Assembly: GCA_963785125.1 (NCBI GenBank)
Contig: CAWATU010000007.1
Location: 1,302,001 to 1,366,000, forward strand
Direction of reading: 5' to 3'
DNA length: 64,000 nt
Source: QHXN01 sp963785125
GTDB taxonomy: Bacteria > Acidobacteriota > Blastocatellia > Pyrinomonadales > Pyrinomonadaceae
Shown here: positions 53,884 to 62,210 of the stretch, in pieces
Numbering within the stretch: the stretch's first letter is position 1
Layout: each line of letters starts with the position of its first letter
Made by a program: the position numbers and the translations under genes
The notes under the pieces: model-generated
What the model saw: only the letters and a program-made list of their open reading frames with translations
The model's database searches: none
Told to the model about the DNA's origin: nothing

Positions 53884-55257
53884 ATGAAGAGGCTCAGGCT
53901 GACGACGCTCCTGCTCGCACTCTCGACCCTGCTCATACCTTCCATCTCTTTTGCCCAGACTCAGCGCGCGCGCGACGTGGACAGGCGCGAGTTGGCGGCG
54001 CGGGTGCGCGCGGAGTTCCTGCACGCGTGGCGCGGGTACGAGCGTCACGCCTGGGGGCACGACGAGCTGAAGCCCTTGTCGAAGACGGCGCGCGACTGGT
54101 ACGGCGAGCCGCTCTACATGACGCAGGTGGACGCGCTTGACACGCTCTTCATCATGGGCTTCCACGATGAGGAGCGGCGCACGCGCGAGTTCGTCGTCAA
54201 GAACCTTTCGTTCGACAGGGACATCTTCGTCCAGAACTTCGAGATCACCATTCGCCACCTCGGCGGGCTCCTCTCGGCCTACCAGTTGACGAACGACCGC
54301 AGGCTCCTGCGCCTCGCCGAAGACTTAGGCAAACGTCTCCTGCCGGCGTTCGACTCGCCCACGGGCATTCCCTACCGCTTCGTCAACCTGCGCACCGGCA
54401 AGGTGCGCGGCGAGGTGACGAACCCGGCCGAGTCGGGCACGCTCCTCATAGAGTTCGGCGCGCTCTCGAAGCTCACGCGCAAACGCGTCTTCTACGACAA
54501 GGCGAAGCGCGCGCTCGTCGAGACGTACAAACGTCGCTCTTCGATTGGTCTGGTCGGCAACCGCATCAACGTCGAGACCGGCGAATGGGTCGGCAAGACC
54601 AGCCACATCAGCGGCGGGATTGATTCGTACTACGAATACATGCTCAAGTGCTGGTTCCTCTTCCGCGACGAGGACTGCCTGCGGATGTGGGTCGAATCGG
54701 TCGCGGCCGTCAACCGGCACCTCGCAGACGGCGACGCCACAGGCGAACTCTGGTACGGCCACGCGGACATGCAGACCGGCCGCCGCACCGCGACCAGCTA
54801 CGGCGCGCTCGACGCCTTCTTCCCCGCCGTGCTCGCGCTCTTCGGCGACATGAACCGCGCGCGCCGACTGCAAGCATCATCAATGATGATGTGGCGCGCG
54901 CACGGCATCGAGCCCGAGCGCTTCGACTACCGCACGTTGAAGGTCACGGGCGCCGGCTATCCTCTGCGCCCGGAGATCGTCGAGTCGGCCTACTACCTTC
55001 ATCACTTCACCGGCGACGCGCGCTACCTGCGCGAGGGCGCCGAGATGTTCGAGGACTTCGTCCGCCACTGCAAGACCGACACGGCCTACGCCGCGCTCAA
55101 GAGCGTCGAGACGAAGGAGAAGGAAGACAACATGGAGAGCTTCCTCTTCGCCGAGACCTTCAAATACTTCTACCTCCTCTTCGCACCGCCCAGCACGCTC
55201 GACTTCAACAAGGTCATCTTCAACACCGAGGCGCACCCTCTCAGAAGAAAATGGTGA
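53884..55257 (+). CDS. Secreted glycoside hydrolase family 47 (alpha-1,2-mannosidase class I)
   Basis: 457 residues, intact, with a signal peptide (MKRLRLTTLLLALSTLLIPS to SFAQ, cleavage near residue 25). GH47 landmarks in order: HAWRGYERHAWGHDELKPLS, YMTQVDALDTLFIMGFHDE, NFEITIRHLGGLLSAYQLTN (acid/base-region Glu), SHISGGIDSYYEYMLKCWFL, AGYPLRPEIVESAYYLHHFT (catalytic-site Glu), FLFAETFKYFYLLFA and FNTEAHPL, whose Thr448 would ligate Ca2+. These enzymes remove alpha-1,2-mannose by an inverting mechanism and are mostly eukaryotic; few bacterial examples are known. It would act in the periplasm or outside. It follows the glycan locus but is preceded by a 168-bp gap, so it may be separately expressed. 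Confidence 0.92.
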   Translation: MKRLRLTTLLLALSTLLIPSISFAQTQRARDVDRRELAARVRAEFLHAWRGYERHAWGHDELKPLSKTARDWYGEPLYMTQVDALDTLFIMGFHDEERRTREFVVKNLSFDRDIFVQNFEITIRHLGGLLSAYQLTNDRRLLRLAEDLGKRLLPAFDSPTGIPYRFVNLRTGKVRGEVTNPAESGTLLIEFGALSKLTRKRVFYDKAKRALVETYKRRSSIGLVGNRINVETGEWVGKTSHISGGIDSYYEYMLKCWFLFRDEDCLRMWVESVAAVNRHLADGDATGELWYGHADMQTGRRTATSYGALDAFFPAVLALFGDMNRARRLQASSMMMWRAHGIEPERFDYRTLKVTGAGYPLRPEIVESAYYLHHFTGDARYLREGAEMFEDFVRHCKTDTAYAALKSVETKEKEDNMESFLFAETFKYFYLLFAPPSTLDFNKVIFNTEAHPLRRKW

Positions 55258-55390
55258 CGCCCCGCGGAGAGAACTTGCGTGAACACGGAACAACACCGAC
55301 GCCCCCTGAACGTCGCGCGCATCGTCGGCGCCGTCGAGCCTGCGCGCGAGGCGTTGCAGACCGCGTGACGCTCCGTCTATCCTCTGACGC

Positions 55391-56240
55391 ATGAAGCGTC
55401 CAACACACGCCGCCATCGACATCGGGCTCGTCACGCTCGGCATCCTCTCGGCCGCTTTCGGCTTCAAGGGCTTTCTGCTGTCGAGCCACTTCATCGACGG
55501 CGGCGTGACGGGCGTCTCGATGCTCGTCTCGAACTTGTCGGGGCTGCCGCTCGCGCTCTTCATACCGCGTCATCAACCTCCCTTTCATCGCGCTCGGCTA
55601 CAGCCAGATCGGGTGCGCGCTTCGCCGCCAAGAGCGCGCGGCCATCGCGGGGCTCTCGCGCTCTGCCTCGCCTCGTCCACTTCCCCGACGTGACGGCCGA
55701 CAAGCTGCTGACGGCCATCTTCGGCGGCTTCTTCATCGGCGCGGGCATCGGGCTCGCCATGCGCGGCGGCGCGGTGCTCGACGGCACGGAGGTCGCCGCG
55801 CTGCTGGTCAGCAAGCGCAGCAGCCTGCTCCGCGTCGGCGACGTGATACTCATCCTCAACGTCTTCATCTTCTCGGCCGCCGCCTACTTCCTCGCCGTCG
55901 AGACGGCGCTCTACTCCATCCTCACCTACGTCGCGGCGTCGAAGACCGTGGACTTCCTGCTCCACGGCATCGAGCAGTACACGGCGATGGTCATCGTCTC
56001 GGAGCAGAGCGAGGGATCCGGCAGGCCATCATCCGCGACCTCGCGCGCGGCGTGACGCTCTACAAGGGGCGGCGCGGCTGGACGGACGCCGAGCAGGACA
56101 TCCTCTTCTGCGTCGTCACGCGCCTTGAGATCGGCCGCGTCCGCTCACTCGTCGCCGACTACGACCCCTCCGCCTTCGTCGTCGTCTACCCGCTCTCCGA
56201 CGTCCACGGCGGCGTCATCAAGAAGGCCGCGCTCCACTGA
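55391..56240 (+). CDS. YitT family membrane protein (DUF161 and DUF2179), frameshifted
   Basis: ATG 55391: MKRPTHAAIDIGLVTLGILS begins a run of membrane helices (FKGFLLSSHFIDGGVTGVSM, LSGLPLALFI); after changes near 55565 and 55640, LLTAIFGGFFIGAGIGLAMR, GGAVLDGTEVAALLVSKRSS and LNVFIFSAAAYFLAVETALY follow, and, after another near 56020, the cytoplasmic DUF2179 domain (VTLYKGRRGWTDAEQDILFC, VVTRLEIGRVRSLVADYDPS). GGVTGVS and GGAVLDGTEVAAL are diagnostic of YitT. Function in the family is not settled. About 283 residues. Confidence 0.88.
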
Positions 56241-56336
56241 ATGGCGGCGCGCCCGCCGCGCCGCCCGCGTGCTATACTCGCGCCTTACTCACGCCGGGGA
56301 TTTTTTGGTTCACCCTTTTAGACCGAAGCCCAACAC

Positions 56337-58036
56337 ATGAGAGAAGAGAGCCACGACAGACGCCCTCACGGGGACGGTGAAGGGGCCGGGCGAGCGTCCG
56401 CACGAGTATCTGTTCATCACGGCCGACAACGTGCGCGCGCGCATCGGCGAGTTCGTCTACTACACGGCGCGCGACGGGCAGGCGGAGCGGCGCATCATCG
56501 GCAACGTCACCGAGCGGCGGCTGGTGCGCAACCTCCCCGACACGTTCCTCTCCGACCCGGAGACGCCGCCGTCGGTCGTCTCGTCGCTCATCGGGCTCGA
56601 AGGCGAGGGCTGCGAGTTGTACGAGATCACGGTCGAGACCATCGGCTACTTCCACCCCTGCTTGGCGACTTCGTCAACCCGCGCATCCCGCCGCGGCCCG
56701 GCGACCCGGTCTTCCTCGCCTCTTCCGAGACGCTCGCCCAATGCCTGAGCCCCGCGCACGCGGGCGAGGTCGGCTCGGCTCACGTCGGCAGTCTTCTCAC
56801 GCGCGAGGCGGGCGCGGTGCCCGTCGTGCTCTCGATTAAGGACGTGGTCTCGACGCACCTCGCCATCCTCGCCTCGACGGGGTCGGGCAAGTCTTACACG
56901 GCGGGCGTGCTCGTCGAGGAGTTGATGCGCCCTTACAACCGCGCCGCCGTCCTCATCGTAGACCCGCACGGCGAGTACGACACGATGCGCTCCATCGAGG
57001 ACGACCCGCGCTTCGGCGAGGAGCGCGACGGCTACAGGCCCGAGGTCAAGCGTCTTCACGCACGAGCGCGTCAAGGTGCGCTTCTCCTCGCTCACGGAGG
57101 CCGACGTGAAGTACCTCCTGCCCGAGGGGACTTCGGAGAAGATGCTCCACTTTCTCTCGCAGGCGTTCCGGCAGTTGACGGCGACGCGGCGCGGCGAGTT
57201 GTGGGGCTACCACGATCTGCGCGACGAGGTGAAGGCGCAGAAGTACGAGGGGAGCGACCGCGGCGAGTCCGGCAACGCGAGTTCCATCGAAGGTCTGCTG
57301 TGGCGTCTCGACTCGCGCTTCGACCGGCCCAACTCCATCTTCTCCGACCACGAGCACATCCCGCTCGCAGAGATGTTCCGGCCCGGCCGCTGCACCGTCC
57401 TGCAACTCTCCGACATCGAGCAGAACGAGCAGCAGGTCGTCGTCGCCACGCTGCTCGCCGAGTTAATAAGGCGCGCATGGCGACCGTCCGCGGCGAGGCC
57501 GAAGGCCGGCAGCGACAGCCACCTTCCCTATCCCGTCTTCACGCTCCTCGAAGAGGCGCACCGCTTCGCGCCCGCCGGCCAGACCGTCGTCTCGACGAAC
57601 ATCCTCAAGCAGATTCTCTCCGAGGGTCGCAAGTTCGGCGTCGGCATCGGGCTCATCACGCAGCGTCCGGGCAAGCTCGATCAGGACGTGCTCTCGCAGT
57701 GCATGACGCAGGTCATCATGCGCATCGTCAACCCCGTCGATCAGGACACCGTCGCCAAGTCGGTCGAAGGCGCCGGCCGCCAGTTGTTGAACCGAGTTGC
57801 CCGCACTCACAAAGGGCCAGGCCGTCATCTCCGGCGTCGGCGTCAACACCCCCGTCATGTGTCGCGTCCGCGAGCGCATCACCAAACACGGCGGCGAGAC
57901 CTTCGACGCCCCCACCGAATGGGCGCGCTGGCACGCGCCGGAAGAGCGCGAACACCGCGACCAGGACGACGCCGTCCTCGCCGCCCCGCCCTCCAAACCG
58001 AAAAAGGTCGAGCGCGTCCGCGGCTTCCAAATCTAA
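56337..58036 (+). CDS. HerA-type ATPase (DUF87/HAS-barrel), frameshifted
   Basis: An N-terminal HAS-barrel-like part (PHEYLFITADNVRARIGEFV, GNVTERRLVRNLPD) is followed by PVVLSIKDVVSTHLAILAST and GSGKSYTAGVLVEELM (Walker A), AAVLIVDPHGEYDTM (Walker B), LEEAHRFAP (DE-type box with Glu-Glu) and ILSEGRKFGVGIGLITQRPG with the arginine finger region, then QVIMRIVNPVDQDTVAKSVE. HerA is a hexameric DNA translocase/helicase usually paired with the NurA nuclease, which is not seen here. Changes near 56355, 56665, 57065, 57475 and 57790 break the frame; joined, about 565 residues. ATG 56337 is in another frame from the second codon block and is only a probable start. Confidence 0.8.
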
Positions 58037-58317
58037 CGACCGCCCATTCCCTCATCTCCCGACCAAAGCCCCTGCCGCCACCTTCGCATGCGCTCCGCGC
58101 TCGAATGCGTTCGGCCTGAAAAGGTGCCGTCTCAAGCCGCGCGGCGGTACGAAATAAGGATTGACTTGGTACAGGAATTTGGAATACGTTCCGCGCCACA
58201 GGCAAGCGAGGCTGGGCCGTTGCAGAGCTTTCGTGAAGCCCTCGTCTCCGAACCCGCCCGGCCGCGTCCTTTTCCTATTGCTCGGAACGCACACCTTTCT
58301 AGAGGAGGGACTGTCCC

Positions 58318-58803
58318 ATGCTCCACGCACGCACGCGCATCCCGGCGCCCGTCCGATTCGCGCTCCTCCTGCTGGCCGCGCTCGCGCTCATCCCGACGGC
58401 GCTCGCGCAGAAGCCCGCTCCCACCGACCAGCCCAAAGACCAGCCGCCCTTCCACGAGTACAAGGGCGTCCGCATCGGCATGTCAGCCGAAGAGGCGCGC
58501 AAGCTCCTCGGCAGCCCGACCGACAAGGACGACAAGCAGGAGGTCTTCTCGTCAGCGACAACGAGTCCTGCCAGGTCTACTACGACGCGGCCAAGAAGGT
58601 CTCGGCCGTCTCGATCACCTACTACTCCAGCAAGGCCGTCCCCGCGCCCAAGTCCGTCCTCGGCGAAGAGCCCGAGGCCAAGCAGGACGGCTCGTTCTCC
58701 AAGCTCATCCGCTTCCCGAAGGCCGGCTACTGGGTCTCCTACACGCGCACGTCCGGCGACTCGCCGATGACCATCATCGCCATGCAGAAGCATCGAGCCC
58801 TGA
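58318..58803 (+). CDS. Small secreted BamE/SmpA-like protein, two frameshifts
   Basis: ATG 58318 follows AGAGGAGGGA. Signal peptide MLHARTRIPAPVRFALLLLA to PTALAQ (cleavage near residue 31), then FHEYKGVRIGMSAEEARKLL and GSPTDKDDKQEVF, the G-M-S/T-x2-E-V/A-x3-L-G-x-P signature of the BamE-like fold; after a shift near 58555, SDNESCQVYYDAAKKVSAVS, and PKAGYWVSYTRTSGDSPMTI. An extra C near 58791 hides the likely end QKIEP with stop at 58803. About 162 residues. No lipobox is seen. The upstream 58037-58317 shows TTGACT at about 58162 but no other gene. Confidence 0.75.
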
Positions 58804-59065
58804 GCGCCGGGCCGCCGCACACCTCCACGCGTCGGTCGGCGTGCGACGACGCGCCTGCGGGCCTGAGGGCTCCCGCCGGCGCGTTGTTGCTTTTGACCCA
58901 CCGGATGCTAAGATAAGCGCGATTTAAAACGCCCCTTTCAAACGAAAGCGCGCCGAGCCCGACCCCCTCCCACGCCGGGGGCCTCGGGCGGCGTACTACA
59001 CGCCGGGGCTTGACCGTGAGACCGCGCGCGCGCGGAAAGCCGCGCCCGCACACAGAGGACTTTAC
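58804..59065 (+). promoter_or_regulatory. Upstream region of the stressosome operon
   Basis: 262 bases without a supported gene. It holds an AT-richer patch (TAAGATAAGCGCGATTTAAA near 58908) in a very GC-rich setting, which is the best place for a promoter, and a GC-rich imperfect hairpin near 58960-58995. No clear Shine-Dalgarno sequence precedes ATG 59066 (only AGAGGA 8 bases away). Confidence 0.35.
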
Positions 59066-60051
59066 ATGGCGGATCAGAACGATTCGGCGCGGGCGGGCGA
59101 GCGGCGCATCGCGACACATCCTCGCCGCCCGGCGCGACGAGATTCTCAATCTCTGGATCAAAGAGCGTCTGGAGAACGACGAGTTCCGCGACGAACTGAT
59201 CTCGAAGAAAGACCTGCGCCAGCAGTCGCAGCAGGTTCTCGACATGCTCGTACAGGGCGTGCAGGACTCCGCCGGCGGGGACTTCGACCAGCGGGCCTTC
59301 GACGACCTGCGCCACTACCTCAACGAAATCTCACACCTCCGCGCCGTCAAGGGCTACACGCCGCTGGAGAACGCGACCTACATCCTCTCTTTGCGCAACG
59401 TCGTCGAGCCCGCTCCTCGCCGAGGAGTTGGAGGGCGATGCCGCGGCGCTCATCCAGGAGATGAACTACTTCACGCGGCTGCTCGACAAGCTCGGCCTCG
59501 TGATGGTCGAGAACTTTATCCGTTCGCGCGAGGAGATCATCCGCCAGCAGCGCGCCGATATGCTGGAACTCTCGACCCCGGTCATCAAGGTCTGGGACAA
59601 GATTCTGACGCTCCCCATCATCGGCACGCTCGACTCGCGCCGCGCGCAGATGATGATGGAGGCGCTCTTGCAGAAGGTGGTCGAGACCGGCTCGACCATC
59701 GCCATCCTCGACATCACGGGCGTGCGGACGATGGACACGCTGGTCGCCAACCATCTCATCAAGACCGTCACGGCCGCGCGCCTGATGGGCGCCCGCTGCA
59801 TCCTGACCGGCGTCTCACCGGCGATTGCGCAGACGATGGTGCAGCTCGGCATCGACCTCACGCAGATCACGACCCGCGCCCAGATGTCCGACGGCATCAA
59901 GCTCGCGCTGGAGATGATCGGCCGCACGGTCGTCGCCACCCGCGCCCTCGCCAAGCTCCAGAATGGCGCCAACGGCGACGGCCTCCAGAAGACCGGCAAG
60001 CAGATAGAGCACAGCAGCACGACGGGCGGAGAGAAGAAACAGGAGGGATGA
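59066..60051 (+). CDS. rsbR: RsbR-like stressosome protein (N-terminal helical sensor plus STAS), two frameshifts
   Basis: ATG 59066 gives MADQNDSARAGERRI, and after a change near 59115 HILAARRDEILNLWIKERLE and LISKKDLRQQSQQVLDML, an all-helical RsbRD-like N-terminal domain; after another near 59415, LIQEMNYFTRLLDKLGLVMV and then STAS: LSTPVIKVWDKILTLPIIGT, VETGSTIAILDITGVRTMDT and VQLGIDLTQITTRAQMSDGI. Thr residues in ITGVRTMDT and ITTRAQ correspond to RsbR phosphorylation sites targeted by RsbT. About 328 residues. First gene of a five-gene plus-strand operon; it scaffolds the stressosome with RsbS and senses signals through its N-terminus. Confidence 0.88.
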
Positions 60052-60053
60052 AG

Positions 60054-60133
60054 TACTGAGGACTGAGGACTGAGGACTGAGTGAAAAACAGGACGCTTCT
60101 TATCACTCAGTCCTCAGTCCTCAGTCCTCAGCA
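60054..60133 (+). repeat. Heptad-phased perfect inverted repeat between rsbR and rsbS
   Basis: TACTGAG GACTGAG GACTGAG GACTGAG at 60054-60081, and CTCAGTC CTCAGTC CTCAGTC CTCAGCA at 60106-60133. Arms 60056-60084 and 60103-60131 are perfectly complementary over 29 bases with an 18-base loop. It starts 2 bases after the rsbR stop and ends 11 bases before the rsbS start. Confidence 0.92.
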
Positions 60134-60144
60134 CTCCGAAACAC

Positions 60145-60582
60145 ATGGACGGACAGACGCGAATTCCCATCCTGAAGGTCGGCCGGGTCCTGATCGTGCC
60201 GATTCAGGTGGATATGGACGACCAGACGGTGATGCACCTTCAGGAGCGCATCCTCTCGGAGCTGGAGCGGACGGGCGCGCGCGGCGTGCTCATCGACATC
60301 TCGCTGCTGGAGATGGTGGACTCCTTCATCGGGCGCGTGCTCTCGGACATCGCGGCGATGGCGCGCATCATGGACGCGCGCACAGTCGTCGTCGGGATGC
60401 AGCCGGCCGTCGCCATCACGCTCGTCGAGCTGGGGTTGGAGCTGCGCGGCGTGGACACGGTGCTCAATGTGGACGAGGGCATCAGGCTGCTGCGGAGCGA
60501 GTTCGGCATCGACGAGGACGACGAAGACTCGCCGTTCGGCGGAGGGGCAGGCGCCTTTGCAGAGCAGGTCAATCGCCCTTGA
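60145..60582 (+). CDS. rsbS: RsbS-like single-domain STAS antagonist
   Basis: 145 residues, intact. IPILKVGRVLIVPIQVDMDD opens the STAS fold; GARGVLIDISLLEMVDSFIG contains Asp59-Ser60, aligned with the Ser of RsbS that RsbT phosphorylates, and IAAMARIMDARTVVVGMQPA, VAITLVELGLELRGVDTVLN complete it. The C-terminal tail EDDEDSPFGGGAGAFAEQ is acidic and not conserved, extending the usual 121 residues by about 20. It overlaps rsbT by 26 bp. It captures RsbT in the stressosome until phosphorylated. Confidence 0.91.
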   Translation: MDGQTRIPILKVGRVLIVPIQVDMDDQTVMHLQERILSELERTGARGVLIDISLLEMVDSFIGRVLSDIAAMARIMDARTVVVGMQPAVAITLVELGLELRGVDTVLNVDEGIRLLRSEFGIDEDDEDSPFGGGAGAFAEQVNRP

Positions 60583-60955
60583 GAGCGAGCACGACATCAT
60601 CATCGCGCGCAGCGAAGTGCGCGCCCTCGCCGCCAAGCTCGGCTTCCGCCTGATCGACCAGACGCGGCTCGTCACCGTCACGTCGGAGCTGGCGCGCAAC
60701 GTCGTCAAGTACGCGAGCCGCGGTCGCATGATCGCGCAGACGCTCGACGCCACGCAGCCGCGCGCCGGGCTCCGGCTCATCTTCGAGGACACGGGCCCCG
60801 GCATCCCCGACATCAACGCCGCCATGCGCGACGGCTTCTCGACGGGGCGGGGCCTCGGCAAAGGGCTCCCCGGCTCTAAACGGCTGGTTGACGTGTTCGA
60901 GATCGAATCGACGGTCGGCGTCGGCACGCGCGTGACCGTCGTGCGCTGGCTGTAA
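60557..60955 (+). CDS. rsbT: RsbT-like switch serine/threonine kinase
   Basis: 132 residues from TTG 60557, chosen because the length equals that of known RsbT (133) and GGAGGG lies 11 bases upstream; no ATG is available before the conserved LESEHDIIIARSEVRALAAK. The GHKL ATPase shows VTVTSELARNVVKYASRGRM (N box, E and N), LRLIFEDTGPGIPDINAAMR (G1, D-x-G-x-G), and GRGLGKGLPGSKRLVDVFEI (G2), ending VGVGTRVTVVRWL. It phosphorylates RsbS and RsbR, then leaves the complex to activate a downstream partner, probably the SpoIIE-type phosphatase encoded next. It overlaps the end of rsbS by 26 bases, so expression is coupled. Confidence 0.9.
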   Translation: MQSRSIALESEHDIIIARSEVRALAAKLGFRLIDQTRLVTVTSELARNVVKYASRGRMIAQTLDATQPRAGLRLIFEDTGPGIPDINAAMRDGFSTGRGLGKGLPGSKRLVDVFEIESTVGVGTRVTVVRWL

Positions 60956-60964
60956 AGAAACGGC

Positions 60965-61032
60965 TGCCGGGTGTTAGATGTCAGATGTTAGTGAAACTTT
61001 CAGCACTAACGTCTGACATCTAACACCCGGCA
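60965..61032 (+). repeat. Heptad-phased inverted repeat between rsbT and the SpoIIE phosphatase gene
   Basis: Arms 60965-60993 and 61004-61032 match at 28 of 29 positions with a 10-base loop. The rhythm is GTGTTAG ATGTCAG ATGTTAG in the left arm and CACTAAC GTCTGAC ATCTAAC in the right. TTTTTT follows the right arm and the ATG is at 61040, so it could also work as an intrinsic terminator. Confidence 0.92.
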
Positions 61033-61039
61033 CTTTTTT

Positions 61040-62092
61040 ATGAGAGTCTTCCACACTCAGGAGATCAAGGAGGAGGCGCACGTCGGCGCGGCGCGGCGCG
61101 GCGTGCGGCGTTTCGCGTCCGCGCTGGGGTTCTCGGAAGACCGTCTGGCGGAACTGGACATCGTCGTGCAGGAGATCGGCACCAACGCCGTGCGCTACGC
61201 GACGAGCGGCGGCTGCCTCCACTGGGCTGAGACGCTGGGCGAAGAGCCGGGGCTTGAGCTGTTCTACTTCGACAAGGGGCCGGGCGTCTACGACCTGGAG
61301 CGGGCTCTGCGCGACGGCGTCTCTTCGGGCGGGAGCTTGGGGACGGGCTTCGGCGCGATGCGGCGGCTGCTCGACGAGTTCGACGCCTACTCGAACGTCA
61401 AGGGCACGACGCGCCGGCTCACCACCGCACGTCGTCCGACCTACGGCACGGCGCTGCTCGGGCGCAAGTGGGTCACGCCCATCACGACCGAGGAGCAGCG
61501 CGCGCGTGCCCGCCGCGTGACGCGCCGCGTCGGCTGTTGGAGCCGCCCGCGCCCGGGCGAGGAGACCAACGGCGACGCCTACTTCATCAAGGAGCACGAC
61601 GGCGAGACGCTGCTCGCGGTCGTGGACGGGCTCGGGCACGGGCGCGGCGCGCGCGAGGCGGCCGTGGCCGCGCTCGACACGATGGAGCAGTGGGAGGGTG
61701 AGCCGCTCGACGAGCTGATTCTCGGCATACATGACGCACTGCGCGCGACGCGCGGCGCCGTAATGGGCGCGGTCGTCATCAACCACGCGCGCGCGACCTT
61801 CAACTACGCGGGCGTCGGTAACATCGAGGTGCGCGTGCTCGGCGCGTCCGAACCGGCGCGCCCCATCCCTTCGAACGGCACGCTCGGCGCGCGTCTCTCG
61901 CAGGTGCGCGTCTGGCCGCACCGCTGGCAGGAGGGCACCACGCTCGTCGTCGCCTCCGACGGCATCAGCGCGACCTGGGACGCCGTCGCCTACCCCGGCC
62001 TCGTCTCCAGAAGCCCGCAGCTCCTCGCCGGGACTCTCCTGCGCGACTTCTCGCGCGCCTCCGACGACGCGACCGTCCTCGTGTATAGGTAA
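61040..62092 (+). CDS. Anti-sigma-type HATPase fused to SpoIIE/RsbX-like phosphatase
   Basis: 350 residues, intact. Residues ~1-145 are an RsbW/RsbT-like HATPase: LAELDIVVQEIGTNAVRYAT (N box), LELFYFDKGPGVYDLERALR (D-x-G-x-G), GGSLGTGFGAMRRLLDEFDA. Residues ~165-350 are a PP2C-type phosphatase: EETNGDAYFIKEHDGETLLA, VVDGLGHGRGAREAAVAALD (metal-binding D-G-L-G-H-G), ATFNYAGVGNIEVRVLG, TTLVVASDGISATWDAVAY and SRASDDATVLVYR. The order resembles RsbX-like proteins joined to an ATPase. It presumably dephosphorylates RsbR/RsbS and resets the stressosome, or serves as an RsbU-like output. The end overlaps the next heptad element (TAA at 62090). Confidence 0.9.
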   Translation: MRVFHTQEIKEEAHVGAARRGVRRFASALGFSEDRLAELDIVVQEIGTNAVRYATSGGCLHWAETLGEEPGLELFYFDKGPGVYDLERALRDGVSSGGSLGTGFGAMRRLLDEFDAYSNVKGTTRRLTTARRPTYGTALLGRKWVTPITTEEQRARARRVTRRVGCWSRPRPGEETNGDAYFIKEHDGETLLAVVDGLGHGRGAREAAVAALDTMEQWEGEPLDELILGIHDALRATRGAVMGAVVINHARATFNYAGVGNIEVRVLGASEPARPIPSNGTLGARLSQVRVWPHRWQEGTTLVVASDGISATWDAVAYPGLVSRSPQLLAGTLLRDFSRASDDATVLVYR

Positions 62093-62206
62093 ATGATCAA
62101 TGGTAAATAGTGAATGGTGGACTGAAATCGGCGTCAGCCGCGCCCCTCCTGAACTCGACTTCACCTCCACGATTTACCATTGACCATTTACCATTTACTA
62201 TTTACC
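62088..62206 (+). repeat. Heptad-phased inverted repeat before the kinase gene
   Basis: GGTAAAT GATCAAT GGTAAAT AGTGAAT at 62088-62115, and ATTTACC ATTGACC ATTTACC ATTTACT ATTTACC at 62172-62206. Inner stretches pair at about 20 of 21 positions. The stop TAA (62090-62092) is in the first heptad and ATG 62211 is four bases after the last. About 55 bases of GC-rich sequence separate the arms. Confidence 0.9.
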
Positions 62207-62210
62207 AGCT

